From: an uncultured Sulfitobacter sp.
Lineage (GTDB): Bacteria > Pseudomonadota > Alphaproteobacteria > Rhodobacterales > Rhodobacteraceae
Length of the DNA stretch: 64,000 bases
NCBI GenBank assembly: GCA_905182645.1
Contig: CAJJCJ010000004.1
Coordinates: 1-64,000 of the forward strand
Direction of reading: 5' to 3'
The position numbers and the translations under genes were made by a program. The notes under the pieces were generated by a model. That model saw only the letters and a list, made by a program, of their open reading frames with translations. It had not been told where the DNA came from and did not search any database. Position 1 is the first letter of the stretch; every line of letters begins with the position of its first letter. Of the stretch, positions 46,799 to 55,625 are shown one piece after another.

Positions 46799-47646
46799 AT
46801 GCTTGATGCGACCCACCCCCACATGCTCCCCTCTCGTGTTGGCGTTGGGTATAAAGCCCAGCATTACATGGATATCACCCAAAATCTGGGGCCACTTGGC
46901 TGGCTCGAAATCCACGCGTAAAACTATATGGGTGATGGTGGTCGCCAGATTGCGCAATTGCGCCATTTGGCCGAACAATTCCCCATTTCAGTGCACGGCG
47001 TAGGGCTTTCGATTGGTGGGGAAGGTAACCTTGATGCGGATCACCTTGCCCGCCTCAAGCACCTCGTTGACTGGCTTAATCCGGCTAGTTTTTCTGAAAA
47101 TTGGCATGGTCGACCCATGACAGCCATTTCTTGAACAATCTACTGCCCATGCCCTACAATGCTGCAACTGTGGCCCGTGTCGCTAGCCATATTGATCAAG
47201 TCCAAGACACGCTCGGGCGTCAAATGTTGCTCGAAAACCCGTCCAGCTATTTGGCCTTTGCTGAATCCGACATGGACGAGACATAATTCCTTGCCCAGAT
47301 TGCCCACCGCACAGGCTGTGGTCTGTTGCTTGACGTTAACAACGTGTTTGTGAGCGCCACAAACCTGAATACATCGCCGCAAGCCTAAATTGATACCTTC
47401 CCATTGCACGCTGTTGGCGAAATGCACCTTGGCGGACACGACGAGGACCAAGACGAAACAGGCGCACCCCTGCTGATCGACAGTCACGGCAAAGCGGTGG
47501 TAGATCCAGTCTGGGCACTGCTAGATTACACACTGGCGAAATCCGGCCCCAAGCCGTTGCTGATCGAATGGGACAATGATGTGCCAGAATGGGATGTTTT
47601 GTCTGCCGAACTTATCCGCGCTGAAGGCGCACTGGTACTGGTATGA
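46799..47646 (+). pseudogene. bufB: DUF692 multinuclear-iron maturase (BufB), disrupted
   Basis: Frame-joined translation is a clear DUF692 protein: MLDATHPHMLPSRVGVGYKA, LEIHA-stop-NYMGDGG, SVHGVGLSIGGEGNLDADHL, then (other frame) [71 protein letters not shown] and PLLIEWDNDVPEWDV. Metal ligands (H, E, N, D residues) are mostly still visible, except Glu in the ENYMGD motif, which is TAA (46919-46921). Further lesions: one base lost near 47100, TAA at 47284 and TAA at 47386. With four lesions it cannot yield enzyme. The family oxidises core cysteines of the precursor. Confidence 0.88.
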
Positions 47647-48380
47647 CGGTATCATAAACCGAATTTCGCAACGGTATTTTCGATCCAATGTTGCCTGCCC
47701 CTAGAGGCCTTATGAACCCTGATGGCAGCCAAGCAACCTAGCGGTTCAACGTCTACCGCAACAACGTCGCTGTAAGTCTATCTGACGCGCTTGAATCTGC
47801 ATTTCCTGTGATCCGCATGCTTGTCGGTGACAAATTTTTCCGTGCAATGGCAGGATTTTACCTGCGAAAACTTCCGCCCACATCGCCGTTGATGATGTTC
47901 TACGGCGATATGATGCCCAAGTTTTTGCGCCGCTTTGAACCTGCCAAATCCCTGCCCTATCTGCCTGACATGGCCACGTTAGAACTTGCCATGCGTCACG
48001 CCTATCACGCAGGTGATACGGACCCGATTGGTGCTGCCACACTCGGTGCGCTCGCACCTGAAAAACTGATGGGTGCGCGGCTGATTTTGGCCCCAACCAC
48101 AACGGTCATTGTATCCCAATATCCGATCTTTAGCATCTACCGTGCAAACATCGTTTCGGACGCCCCAAAGGCTGCGATGCAACCTGAATGCTTGGTCATT
48201 ACCCGCCCAGCGTTTGACCCGATCCAACACCTGATTTCCCCCGCCAGCGCCACCTGCATCACCGCCTTAGATAAGGGTGATCCTTTGGGCGTTGCCATGT
48301 CGACGGCGGGGAACGATCTCGACCTTGGCACAACGCTTGGCCTACTATTGGGCCAAAGCGCCGTGACGTCCCTCAATTGA
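47643..48380 (+). pseudogene. bufC: DUF2063 partner protein (BufC), two in-frame stops
   Basis: The ATG overlaps the bufB stop (ATGA). Translation gives MTVS-stop-TEFRNGIFDPMLPAPR ... NPDGSQAT-stop-RFNVYRNNVAVSLSDALE SAFPVIRMLVGDKFFRAMAG and continues open to 48380. The stops are TAA at 47655-47657 and TAG at 47739-47741. The sequence RFNVYRNNV...SL..AL...FP...LVG..FF is the DUF2063 hallmark; this protein delivers or recognises the precursor for the DUF692 enzyme. A start at a later codon could still give a truncated protein lacking its first ~35 residues, but the conserved YRNN motif would be close to that start. Confidence 0.85.
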
Positions 48381-48391
48381 AAGGCCACCGC

Positions 48392-48919
48392 ATGTTTGCA
48401 TTCTACCGTCGTCTGACCGACCAGCTTGACCCGATTGGCGACGCCCTCATGCCGACCCTGTCGCGCCTGACGTTTGCAGGTGTGCTGCTGCTGTATTTTT
48501 GGAACTCCGGTTTAACCAAGCTGGGTGACGGGTTCTTTGGTTTTTTGACCCCAAGATCAGAGGCTTATGCACAGATTTTTCCAAAGGTGTTTGAGGCAAC
48601 AGGCTATGACACCTCACAGCTCAGCGTCTTTCACTGGGCTGTTGTGACCGGCGGAACAATCTCCAAGTTCGTCTTGCCACTGCTGATCGTTGTGGGGCTT
48701 TTGACGCGGCTGTCAGCCATCGCAATGATCGGATTTATCCTGATACAATCGCTTATCGACTTGTTTGGCCACCGCGCGGATTTGGGTGGATGGTTCAACC
48801 GCGCATCCGGCGAATTGATCACGGATCAGCGCGCGTTTTGGATATTGGCGCTGCTGATCTTGGTTTTCAAAGGGGCAGGCCCGTTGGCGCTGGACCGATT
48901 CTTTAGAAATGCGCCTTAG
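48392..48919 (+). CDS. DoxX-family membrane protein (BufD-like)
   Basis: A 175-residue, four-helix DoxX protein: LSRLTFAGVLLLYFWNSGLTKLG, FHWAVVTGGTISKFVLPLLIVVG and ITDQRAFWILALLILVFKGA (each shown only in part). DoxX genes regularly accompany DUF2282-DUF692-DUF2063 clusters and may supply membrane redox chemistry, but the role is not proven. ATG 48392 has AAAGG upstream. It is the only other intact gene of the cluster besides the precursor. Its 3' end overlaps the next convergent gene by 17 bp. Confidence 0.87.
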   Translation: MFAFYRRLTDQLDPIGDALMPTLSRLTFAGVLLLYFWNSGLTKLGDGFFGFLTPRSEAYAQIFPKVFEATGYDTSQLSVFHWAVVTGGTISKFVLPLLIVVGLLTRLSAIAMIGFILIQSLIDLFGHRADLGGWFNRASGELITDQRAFWILALLILVFKGAGPLALDRFFRNAP

Positions 48920-49268
48920 GTTCGTCCGGTTTTCTGGCGGCAACGCCCAATAAACCACCCAACGCGGCAAAGCCGATGGTGAACATGGTGGCGACGTTGA
49001 GCCCAAATGCTGTGTAAAACAGCAGTGCAGCCACAACCGTCAGTGCTCCGCCCCATAGGGCGCGGGACTTTGCCATGGCGCCGCCGGCGATGGCGAGAAG
49101 TGGGCCGACGAAACTTGCAAAGCGGACTAGGCTTGGGTTTTCTAGGCTGAAAAGTTGATTTACTTCGGGGCGAGCGGCGGCGAGTTCGGAATATCCGAAA
49201 CCAAAAAGGCTGACAAAGTTGCCCATGAGGCCTGCGATGAGGCCGAGGACCATTGCTGCGTTGCGCAT
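48903..49268 (-). CDS. Hypothetical four-helix membrane protein
   Basis: A 121-residue protein with four predicted helices (MRNAAMVLGLIAGLMGNFVS, SFVGPLLAIAGGAMAKS, LWGGALTVVAALLFYTAFGL, ATMFTIGFAALGGLLGVAA) and a short charged tail. No family is recognised with certainty. It starts at 49268 near the ArsC-like gene on the same strand (42 bp). Confidence 0.65.
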   Translation of the reverse strand: MRNAAMVLGLIAGLMGNFVSLFGFGYSELAAARPEVNQLFSLENPSLVRFASFVGPLLAIAGGAMAKSRALWGGALTVVAALLFYTAFGLNVATMFTIGFAALGGLLGVAARKPDEPKAHF

Positions 49269-49309
49269 TTATTTCTTCTTAATTCTTGGTTTACGTAGGC
49301 TTGTTTGGG

Positions 49310-49639
49310 CTAAGTATCAAGGACTTGGGCCGCGACGTCGGGTTTCCAACCGATGGTCCATACGCCATTTTTGTCGATCACAGGGCGCTTCATTAGGGTG
49401 GGATTAACGGATAGTAATGTGGCCGGATCGCCTTGTTTTTCGGTGTCTGAAAGTCCGCGCCATGTGGTGGAGGCGCGGTTGATGGCTTTGTTGCCGAAAT
49501 GCGAGATAATTTCTGCTAGATCGGCGTCAGACACACCATCTGCACGGACATCTATTACCGTAAGTAATTGATTTGTAGCGATTATTTGATTTTGCGCCTT
49601 GCGGCAGGTGTCGCATGATTTCAGGCCGAAAAATCGCAT
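49310..49639 (-). CDS. ArsC/Spx-like reductase (YffB type)
   Basis: A 109-residue thioredoxin-fold protein with the CxxC motif in MRFFGLKSCDTCRKAQNQII and KRPVIDKNGVWTIGWKPD (the Arg near RPV stabilises the cysteine in ArsC-like proteins). The start at 49639 matches the usual family N terminus; ATG 49651 is a near alternative, and the ORF to 49864 extends over another gene and is not used. Arsenate reduction is not proven for this branch; no ars genes are nearby. Confidence 0.85.
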   Translation of the reverse strand: MRFFGLKSCDTCRKAQNQIIATNQLLTVIDVRADGVSDADLAEIISHFGNKAINRASTTWRGLSDTEKQGDPATLLSVNPTLMKRPVIDKNGVWTIGWKPDVAAQVLDT

Positions 49640-49734
49640 TTTGATCCCCATTGTGGTCTTCGCCGTTTGCGCAATTTGTTGCTGCGCGGGCATGATGAGC
49701 CCCCAAAAGGCGTGTAAGTTTCGTATAAGCCGTT

Positions 49735-50058
49735 TTACAGCCACGCAGATTTGGCGTCGTCGTTCCATCCAAGCGTGTAGCGGGTGCCATCGGTGATGAC
49801 GGGGCGCGCCATGAGGGCGGGTGTGTCGGCCAATTGGGCGTCGGCTTCGCTTTCGCGCATCCATGCGTTGAGATTGCGGAAGGTCTGGGATTTGCGGTCA
49901 ACGAGGTTGTCGCCAAATTCGGCCAAGAGCGCTTCCCATTCTTGTTCGGACATCGGTTCCGCGCGCACGTCGCGGAATGTGATGTCGATGCCGGCCTCGT
50001 TGAATGTCTTGTGGGCGCGGTTGCAGTCGGGACAGGTTGAGATGCCGTAGAGGATCAT
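49735..50058 (-). CDS. ArsC/Spx-like thioredoxin-fold protein, possible N-terminal extension
   Basis: A 107-residue protein MILYGISTCPDCNRAHKTFN ... VDRKSQTFRNLNAWMRES ... LMARPVITDGTRYTLGWN. It is a second, divergent copy beside the preceding gene, with CPDC in place of CDTC. The frame is open for a further 50 codons to ATG 50208 (MYNSTTQTTPKPVRAAAPVP ... LTPSQVRDLLGLSLAARKHH), and a strong GAGGG lies before that ATG. Either the protein has an extra N-terminal region, or a small upstream gene has lost its stop. I place the functional start at 50058 because it matches the family, with the extension as an open question. Confidence 0.78.
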   Translation of the reverse strand: MILYGISTCPDCNRAHKTFNEAGIDITFRDVRAEPMSEQEWEALLAEFGDNLVDRKSQTFRNLNAWMRESEADAQLADTPALMARPVITDGTRYTLGWNDDAKSAWL

Positions 50059-50214
50059 TGGGTGGTGCTTTCGGGCTGCTAAAGATAAGCCCAGTAAGTC
50101 ACGCACCTGCGACGGGGTCAACGGGAACAACGGATTGCCCGCGTCGGAAGGTACGGGGGCCGCTGCGCGAACGGGCTTTGGCGTTGTTTGGGTGGTTGAA
50201 TTATACATTTTCAT

Positions 50215-50485
50215 CCCTCAGTTATTGCTTGAGGGCCTGTGTAAACGCGCGCCTTCCCCAGCGTCAGGGGAGATTCCACACCGTTTTCCCATGATTTTTA
50301 TGTGGGAGGGGCGAGGCCCGTCTTGCAAACTGTCGAGGACAGTTTGAGCAGTGAACGCACGCAGCACAGGGGGTGCGAAGTGCATCATTTGATTAATGCG
50401 TAGCGCTAGGGTGCGAAGCGCCCTCCCCATGGGGGAGGTCCGGGCGCTGCCCAGCGGAGCTGGGCAAGAGGAGCGTAGACACAGA
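50215..50485. repeat. Palindrome-rich intergenic region
   Basis: No supported gene. It contains several hairpins: AAACTGTC-GAG-GACAGTTT (about 50326-50344), CCTCCCCATGGGGGAGG (about 50422-50438) and GCCCAGC-GGA-GCTGGGC (about 50450-50466). The base composition is richer in G and C than its AT-rich right-hand neighbour. It looks like a REP/BIME-type or MITE-like mosaic; the ORFs overlapping it have no protein-like features. Confidence 0.55.
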
Positions 50486-51340
50486 TCAGTTCTTTGGCTG
50501 TCTCTCTTTCGATTCAATAATAAATTCGCAAAAAGCGAGAGTGAGAGTGAGAGTGAGAGTGAAAGTGAGGACTAGCCTTGCATGATGGGAACTAGGCGAA
50601 AATTTCTTTTGATGCCTGTCTCCCACCTTGTTCGCCACTTCGTAGAATCCGCCTGCAAGTGTAGTTAGACCACTTAGCAAAGATTTTAGTGGGTCTGGTG
50701 TTTCTGCAGATGCTTCCAGTCCACTTTTCTTTGCATAAATTCGGTATAGTTTTTTGATATCGCCTTCATTCTCATTAACGCATTTTGGGAAATCCATTAG
50801 CTTTAGCTTTAAGAATTCTTCAATCAATGTGTAGCATATTGAAATTGAGCCTGAAAAATCTCCTCGCTCGAGTCTATCACGCGCCTTATTCAAACTCTCA
50901 TTCATCGAAGATTCGGTTAGTAAATAGGTAGGAACCACACCAACCTGACCGGATTTTTCAGTCAAACTGAAATAGATTGGTCCTTCAATATATGCACCAT
51001 TATGCCAGAAACCCTGTTCGGATTCCTTCTTCAGTTTGAAACCTGATGGGGCAATTTTTCGGTTGAGCTGAAATGCTAAATCCTCAGATTTATACTCATC
51101 TTCGGCACCTATCACAGCGCACTCAATTAGGGGCCTTAATTTGACAGATCCGTTCCACTCAAGAATCTTTTCTCTTACGAAAACATGTCGGGATGGAAAA
51201 CCTTTCCCATACAATTCATTAGCACTTAGTGAATTAAAGAAATCCGCGAGTTGAGCGCCACTCCCATAAGCTGCTTGTTAAGAGTTTCCCGTAACTAGGC
51301 CGACTAAGAATTTAATTGCGTCGTCGGAGATACGCACCAC
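50486..51340 (-). pseudogene. Abortive-infection C-terminal domain (Abi-C) protein with in-frame ochre codon
   Basis: From GTG 51340 (directly after the thyX TGA) the frame reads VRISDDAIKFLVGLVTGNS, then TAA at 51278-51280, and continues in the same frame QAAYGSGAQLADFFNSL, NELYGKGFPSRHVFVREKIL to 50486. The C-terminal part (KARDRLERGDFSGSISICYT LIEEFLK; LTTLAGGFYEVANKVGDRHQ; HHARLVLTFTLTL) is the Abi-C domain, with the typical AR-GD-and-RxKxGDxHG-like motifs (here NKVGDRHQ). A hexanucleotide repeat encodes a Thr-Leu run near the C terminus. TTG 51214 could restart translation. AT content is higher than in neighbours, suggesting transfer. A phage-defence role is inference. Confidence 0.75.
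50537..50566. repeat. Hexanucleotide tandem repeat GAGAGT
   Basis: Four exact copies plus one imperfect copy (GAAAGT). On the coding (minus) strand it is ACTCTC, giving Thr-Leu-Thr-Leu repeats inside the Abi-C domain. Because the unit is 6 bases, slippage would change length without breaking the frame. Confidence 0.85.
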
Positions 51341-52261
51341 TCAACCAACGGCCTCCTTAAATTCGCGCCATTCACCCTTGCTCATGCCTGATGTCTCTTG
51401 CGTAACCTCTTCGCCTTTTAACATGCGGCGCAGGCAGTCGAGGGCTTTGCCTGATAGGGTAGCTCCGCCAAGGCGGTAGTCTTCGAAAGCCCCGTAGGCG
51501 GCGGGCACCCAGTCGGCGACGACTTTGCAGATTGCGTCGGCGTAAACGCGGATTTCGTATTGTGCGTGGGTGTCGGCGCGCAGGCGCAGGAAGTGAAACA
51601 GGTTGTGCAGGTCGACCTTCCAATACCACTGTGTGTAGATGTTTGCGGGCAGGTTCATGCGGGCAAGTTCACGGGCAAGGCCTTGTTTGGCATCGCCGTT
51701 TTCATCGGTTTTCCCAATCATTTCAGCGTAGTGGTCGTAGGTTTGGGCGGCGTCGCCTTTGAGGATTTCAAGGACGCGGGCGGCTTCATCACCTGTTAAG
51801 GCCTCGCCTCTACCTTGGTTATTGATCACAGATTGTGCGGCCAATTGGGAGGGTTCGGGAATGTAGAATTCGCGGTCCAGAATGGAATAGCGGGCAGAGT
51901 ATTCGTTGACGTTGGCTGTCCGGTGGCGGATCCATTGGCGTGCCACAAAGACGGGCAGTTTGACGTGCAGTTTGATCTCGCACATCTCGAATGGAGTCGA
52001 ATGCCAGTGGCGCATGAGGTAGCGGATCAGCCCTTCGTCGTTTTGCACGGATTTGGTGCCTTTGCCGTAGGACACGCGGGCGGCTTGGCAGATTGCAGCA
52101 TCGTCGCCCATATAATCGATGACCCGAATGAACCCGTGGTCGAGAACATCGTGCGCAGTATACAGGTGTTTTTCCATGCCCGGCGCAGTGGCGCGCAGGG
52201 TGGGTTGCGGGTTTGACCGCTGGACGTCGACTTCGGCTTGCTGTTCGGGGCTCAGCGGCAT
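51341..52261 (-). CDS. thyX: Flavin-dependent thymidylate synthase
   Basis: A 306-residue FAD enzyme that makes dTMP from dUMP. The ThyX motif [15 protein letters not shown] (RHR-x7-S) is present, as are [19 protein letters not shown] and [21 protein letters not shown] (given only to indicate the region). AAGGAG precedes ATG 52261. The defence-type pseudogene follows its stop codon immediately. Confidence 0.95.
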   Translation of the reverse strand: MPLSPEQQAEVDVQRSNPQPTLRATAPGMEKHLYTAHDVLDHGFIRVIDYMGDDAAICQAARVSYGKGTKSVQNDEGLIRYLMRHWHSTPFEMCEIKLHVKLPVFVARQWIRHRTANVNEYSARYSILDREFYIPEPSQLAAQSVINNQGRGEALTGDEAARVLEILKGDAAQTYDHYAEMIGKTDENGDAKQGLARELARMNLPANIYTQWYWKVDLHNLFHFLRLRADTHAQYEIRVYADAICKVVADWVPAAYGAFEDYRLGGATLSGKALDCLRRMLKGEEVTQETSGMSKGEWREFKEAVG

Positions 52262-52457
52262 GGGATGCTCCTTGGTGGATATGAGTCGTGGGCTACTATA
52301 TATTGTGTTGCGCGCGGGGCTACTCTTACATGCGGGTTTGTGTGAGAAAGACGCAATATTTAGAAAGAATGCGGGTGGTTTTGGGGTTCATCACTGACTT
52401 CACACCCCCCTCGCCAGATGATCTATACAATTCCAGTTAACCGACAGGCCCTTTGAT

Positions 52458-53691
52458 ATGTTTCGCATAATTACATCTATTTCTGCATTTTTGCTTCTGA
52501 CGGCCTGTAGTGACCCTCATCCCTTTTGATTTTGGGACAACGGACACGACAATTGGCGCTATAGCCGTTGAGACTACGGGAACCACGACCGAAGAGGCTG
52601 CGGAAGATACTTGTACGTTGGATGTTGGCACGACATTGCCTGATGGAACAACGTCTCCGGTAGCGGCGAATTCGATCTTTCGTTTTGAACCGCGCGATGG
52701 GGCCGGTAGCGGGCTTGTTACCAGCGTGACTTATAACTCTTTGGATGATGAATTTACGATCGATAACCTCGGGTTTGATGCAGAGAACCTTTATGAGCGC
52801 GACTCTGTTGTGGGGACGCTGGGCGAGAATTCTCAGTGATATGTGGTCTATGCCGCCGTCGATATTGCCTATGACGCGTTGGATGGCGATCCAATTGACC
52901 AAAACGGCCCATACCGCGCGATAATTGGCGTCAGTGATAACTTGGTTAATGGAGAGCCACGCATCGCGTTTGCGATTGTGCGTACGGGTGGGTACGCTGA
53001 ATACGGCTTTGGCGGCTTCATTTATGAACGCAATGGTGGCGTTACTTTGCCAATTGCTAGGCAGGCCTATTTCGAAGGTGAATATGCCGGCGTCCGTATA
53101 TATCAAAATCGGATCGGCCTAGAACTTACTACTGGTGACATTGCCGTCGACATCGATTTCAGTGACTTTAACGCAAATGATGCGGACGCGCTGTTGCAGC
53201 GTAAGTCGAATGACACTGCAGCACTGATATTGCGCGCAGAAGCGGCAATCGCATTAGGCGATTTTTTGGGCGCTACCCGCTTTGCGCGCGCTGCTTATTA
53301 TGCGCAGACAAGGGGCGTTCAAAAGTTCGCGGCTGCCCGACTAGTCGCCCTCGCGCACTCGCAGCTTAAGCAAGATAGTCGCGCCCAAGTTTGGCTTCGG
53401 CGCGCCCGCCAATATGCACCCAATGCGCAGACTGCCAGAAGTGTCGCAGGGATGCGTTTTGGGTTTGGCATAGATGCCGAAACGCGCGATTTTGTTGCGA
53501 CTCGATTTTTACGATCAGAACCGCGCGCGGATATATCAATTGCGCTGAATATGTCCGTAGAATTTGCTGATTGGGAGTTTTATGGTTTTTGCCCTGTCTT
53601 GAACGCTCAGATAAAGCGCGACCAGAGCAACGTTGATCTGTTTGACCGTGATTACAGCAGTCTGGGATTCGATCTGCGGTCGTCATTCTGA
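52458..53691 (+). pseudogene. Fused remnant: TbpB-like (Slam-dependent) lipoprotein joined to a Slam-like assembly factor
   Basis: It begins as a lipoprotein (MFRIITSISAFLLLTACSDP; lipobox LTAC at 52458), then shifts frame near 52503-52512 and continues PFDFGTTDTTIGAIAVETTG, an in-frame TGA at 52837-52839, and a TbpB-barrel-like block (GGYAEYGFGGFIYERNGGVT, YAGVRIYQ, TGDIAVDIDFSDFNAND). Without a break the text turns into TPR-like helices (LRAEAAIALGDFLGATRFAR, QVWLRRARQYAPNAQTARSV) typical of the N-terminal part of Slam (DUF560), then jumps to a C-terminal barrel end (GFCPVLNAQIKRDQSNVDLF DRDYSSLGFDL). I infer that a substrate and its Slam, originally two genes, were fused by deletion, and the Slam barrel was largely lost. 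Confidence 0.65.
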
Positions 53692-53746
53692 AGTTGCCCT
53701 TATATCAAGGCGTGCTACCTTTTGTTTAGCAAATAGGAGCGAATGA

Positions 53747-54175
53747 ATGACCCTTACGTATCTACACACGATGGTTCGTGTCAAAGACCTTGAAAAGACG
53801 GTGACGTTTTTTGAATTGCTTGGGCTCAAGGAAACCCGCCGTATCGATAGCGAAGGTGGGCGTTTCAGTTTGATTTTCATGGCGGCTCCTGATCAGGAGG
53901 ATTGCCCTATTGAGCTCACTTACAATTGGGATGGCGACGATGAATTGCCGTCCGACAGCCGCCATTTTGGCCACCTTGCATACCGCACAACCGATATTTA
54001 CGCGTTATGCCAAAAACTGATGGACAACGGCGTGGTCATTAACCGCCCACCGCGTGACGGGCATATGGCGTTTGTTCGATCCCCTGACAATATCTCGGTT
54101 GAGTTACTGCAAGAGGGCGACGATCTTGCGTCTGCTGAACCATGGGCGAGCATGCAAAATACGGGTCATTGGTAA
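53747..54175 (+). CDS. gloA: Lactoylglutathione lyase (glyoxalase I)
   Basis: A 142-residue VOC enzyme: YLHTMVRVKDLEKTVTFFEL, CPIELTYNWD, HFGHLAYRTTDIYALCQKL and RDGHMAFVRSPDNISVELLQ. His7, the Glu in CPIEL, the His in GHLAY and the Glu in SVELL correspond to the four metal ligands of GloA. It detoxifies methylglyoxal with glutathione, consistent with gor elsewhere. ATG 53747 is preceded by AGGAGC. Confidence 0.92.
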   Translation: MTLTYLHTMVRVKDLEKTVTFFELLGLKETRRIDSEGGRFSLIFMAAPDQEDCPIELTYNWDGDDELPSDSRHFGHLAYRTTDIYALCQKLMDNGVVINRPPRDGHMAFVRSPDNISVELLQEGDDLASAEPWASMQNTGHW

Positions 54176-54879
54176 AATACCCATCCTTGTTGACGGTGAT
54201 CGGGTTGATTTGGGCAGGTCCAGTTGACGCATGTCGCCTCGCATTGGTGCTCGCGATTGATGTGTCGTCATCCGTTGATGCCTCCGAGGATCAATTGCAG
54301 CGTGCAGGTTTGGCCAGCGCATTGCTTGATCCAGATGTGGAAGCCGCATTTTTCATCAGTTCTGATCCGGTTGCCGTCTACGTTTTTGAATGGTCGGGTC
54401 GGTATAATCAGCAGGTGCTTGTGGATTGGACGGTGGTCGACACGCCCAGCGCGCTTTTTGATGTGGCCCAAGACATCGCCACGAGCGAGCGGCTGCACAA
54501 TGATTTTCCAACGGCCATGGGCTATGCGCTTGGATATGCCGCGACAGAGTTGACGCGTGCACCAAACTGCCTGACCCAGACGATTGATATGGCGGGCGAC
54601 GGTGTGAACAACGACGGGTTTGGCCCGATTGACGCCTATTCCGCATTTCCGTTTGACGGTGTCACGGTCAATGGGTTGGTCGTGAACGGCGCTGATTTTG
54701 AAGGCGAAACTGACTTGATCCCATTTTTCAGGAACCAAGTAATCCGTGGCCCGGGTGCGTTCGTTGAGATCGCCAACGGATTTGACGATTATGCAGCGGC
54801 GATGCGCCGCAAATTGTTGCGTGAACTGACTGCGATGATTATCGGCGCGTCGCCTCAAACCCGCTTGCCCAAGGGATGA
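54142..54879 (+). CDS. DUF1194 (von Willebrand A-like) secreted protein, copy 1
   Basis: A protein of about 245 residues with a hydrophobic export segment (LLTVIGLIWAGPVDA) and the DUF1194 domain: LALVLAIDVSSSVDASEDQL has the DxSxS MIDAS metal site; TAMGYALGYAATEL and IDMAGDGVNNDGF follow. The start is uncertain: ATG 54142 overlaps the gloA stop by 34 bp; TTG 54160 is a plausible alternative. Periplasmic; function unknown. The paralogue follows with an ATGA overlap. Confidence 0.85.
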   Translation: MGEHAKYGSLVKYPSLLTVIGLIWAGPVDACRLALVLAIDVSSSVDASEDQLQRAGLASALLDPDVEAAFFISSDPVAVYVFEWSGRYNQQVLVDWTVVDTPSALFDVAQDIATSERLHNDFPTAMGYALGYAATELTRAPNCLTQTIDMAGDGVNNDGFGPIDAYSAFPFDGVTVNGLVVNGADFEGETDLIPFFRNQVIRGPGAFVEIANGFDDYAAAMRRKLLRELTAMIIGASPQTRLPKG

Positions 54880-55625
54880 AATGGGTCACGCTGATATGTG
54901 CGCTCTGGGCCAGCAGCGTTGACGCAGCTTGCAGGCAAGCGCTTGTTTTGGGCCTGGATGTATCGGGATCTGTGGACGCCGCGGAATATCAGCTTCAGCG
55001 AGGTGGGCTTGCAACTGCGCTACTTTCGCCTGCTGTGACAGAGGTGTTCCTGCGCCAACATGCGGCACCAATAGATATCGCCGTGTTTGAATGGAGCGGC
55101 CCATCGCATCAAATCGTCATTTTGCCGTGGACCACTGTTGCAGATCGCGCCACGCTTGCCGCCGTGGCGAACACGTTGCGCAATTCACCACGGATTGCAG
55201 GTGATCCAACAACTGCAATTGGGTCTGCCATGTCATTCGCCAGTGATCTTCTTGTCAGCCGACAACATTGCTGGAAACAAACCGTTGATCTGTCAGCGGA
55301 CGGTCTGGCGAACACAGGACCTCGGCCACAAGATGTCGCCCCGCCTGCCGTCGCCGCCAATATCACAATCAACGCATTGGTCATTGGATCTGCCAACACC
55401 AAAGAGTTGTCATCGTATTTTAGCGAATACGTCGTGCGGGGACCAGATGCATTCGTCGAGGTTGCCTTGGGCTTTGACGACTACGCAAACGCAATGGAGC
55501 GAAAGCTGCTGCGCGAATTACAGTCCATCGCGATAGGTGCTGCACCAGATAACCGGACGATCACGCAAAGCTTGCCAATATTTAACATGCCGCGGCAGCG
55601 GCCCCTTTGGATCAAGCCCCGTTAA
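54876..55625 (+). CDS. DUF1194 (von Willebrand A-like) secreted protein, copy 2
   Basis: A 249-residue paralogue: signal peptide (MKWVTLICALWASSVDA), MIDAS LVLGLDVSGSVDAAEYQLQR, TTAIGSAMSFASDLL, VDLSADGLANTG. Shared features such as GFDDYANAMERKLLRELQSI, echoed by GFDDYAAAMRRKLLRELTAM in copy 1, show tandem duplication. The start overlaps the first copy (ATGA), so the pair is translationally coupled and may make a hetero-oligomer. Confidence 0.88.
   Translation: MKWVTLICALWASSVDAACRQALVLGLDVSGSVDAAEYQLQRGGLATALLSPAVTEVFLRQHAAPIDIAVFEWSGPSHQIVILPWTTVADRATLAAVANTLRNSPRIAGDPTTAIGSAMSFASDLLVSRQHCWKQTVDLSADGLANTGPRPQDVAPPAVAANITINALVIGSANTKELSSYFSEYVVRGPDAFVEVALGFDDYANAMERKLLRELQSIAIGAAPDNRTITQSLPIFNMPRQRPLWIKPR

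Noticed and set aside
49310..49639. Arsenic resistance operon
   Set aside because: Only ArsC/Spx-like folds are present, with no ArsB/Acr3 or ArsR nearby; this branch is generally not linked to arsenate.
50218..50517. Minus-strand ORF of 99 codons in the palindrome-rich region
   Set aside because: Its translation follows from hairpin repeats and has an arginine/proline-rich random character.
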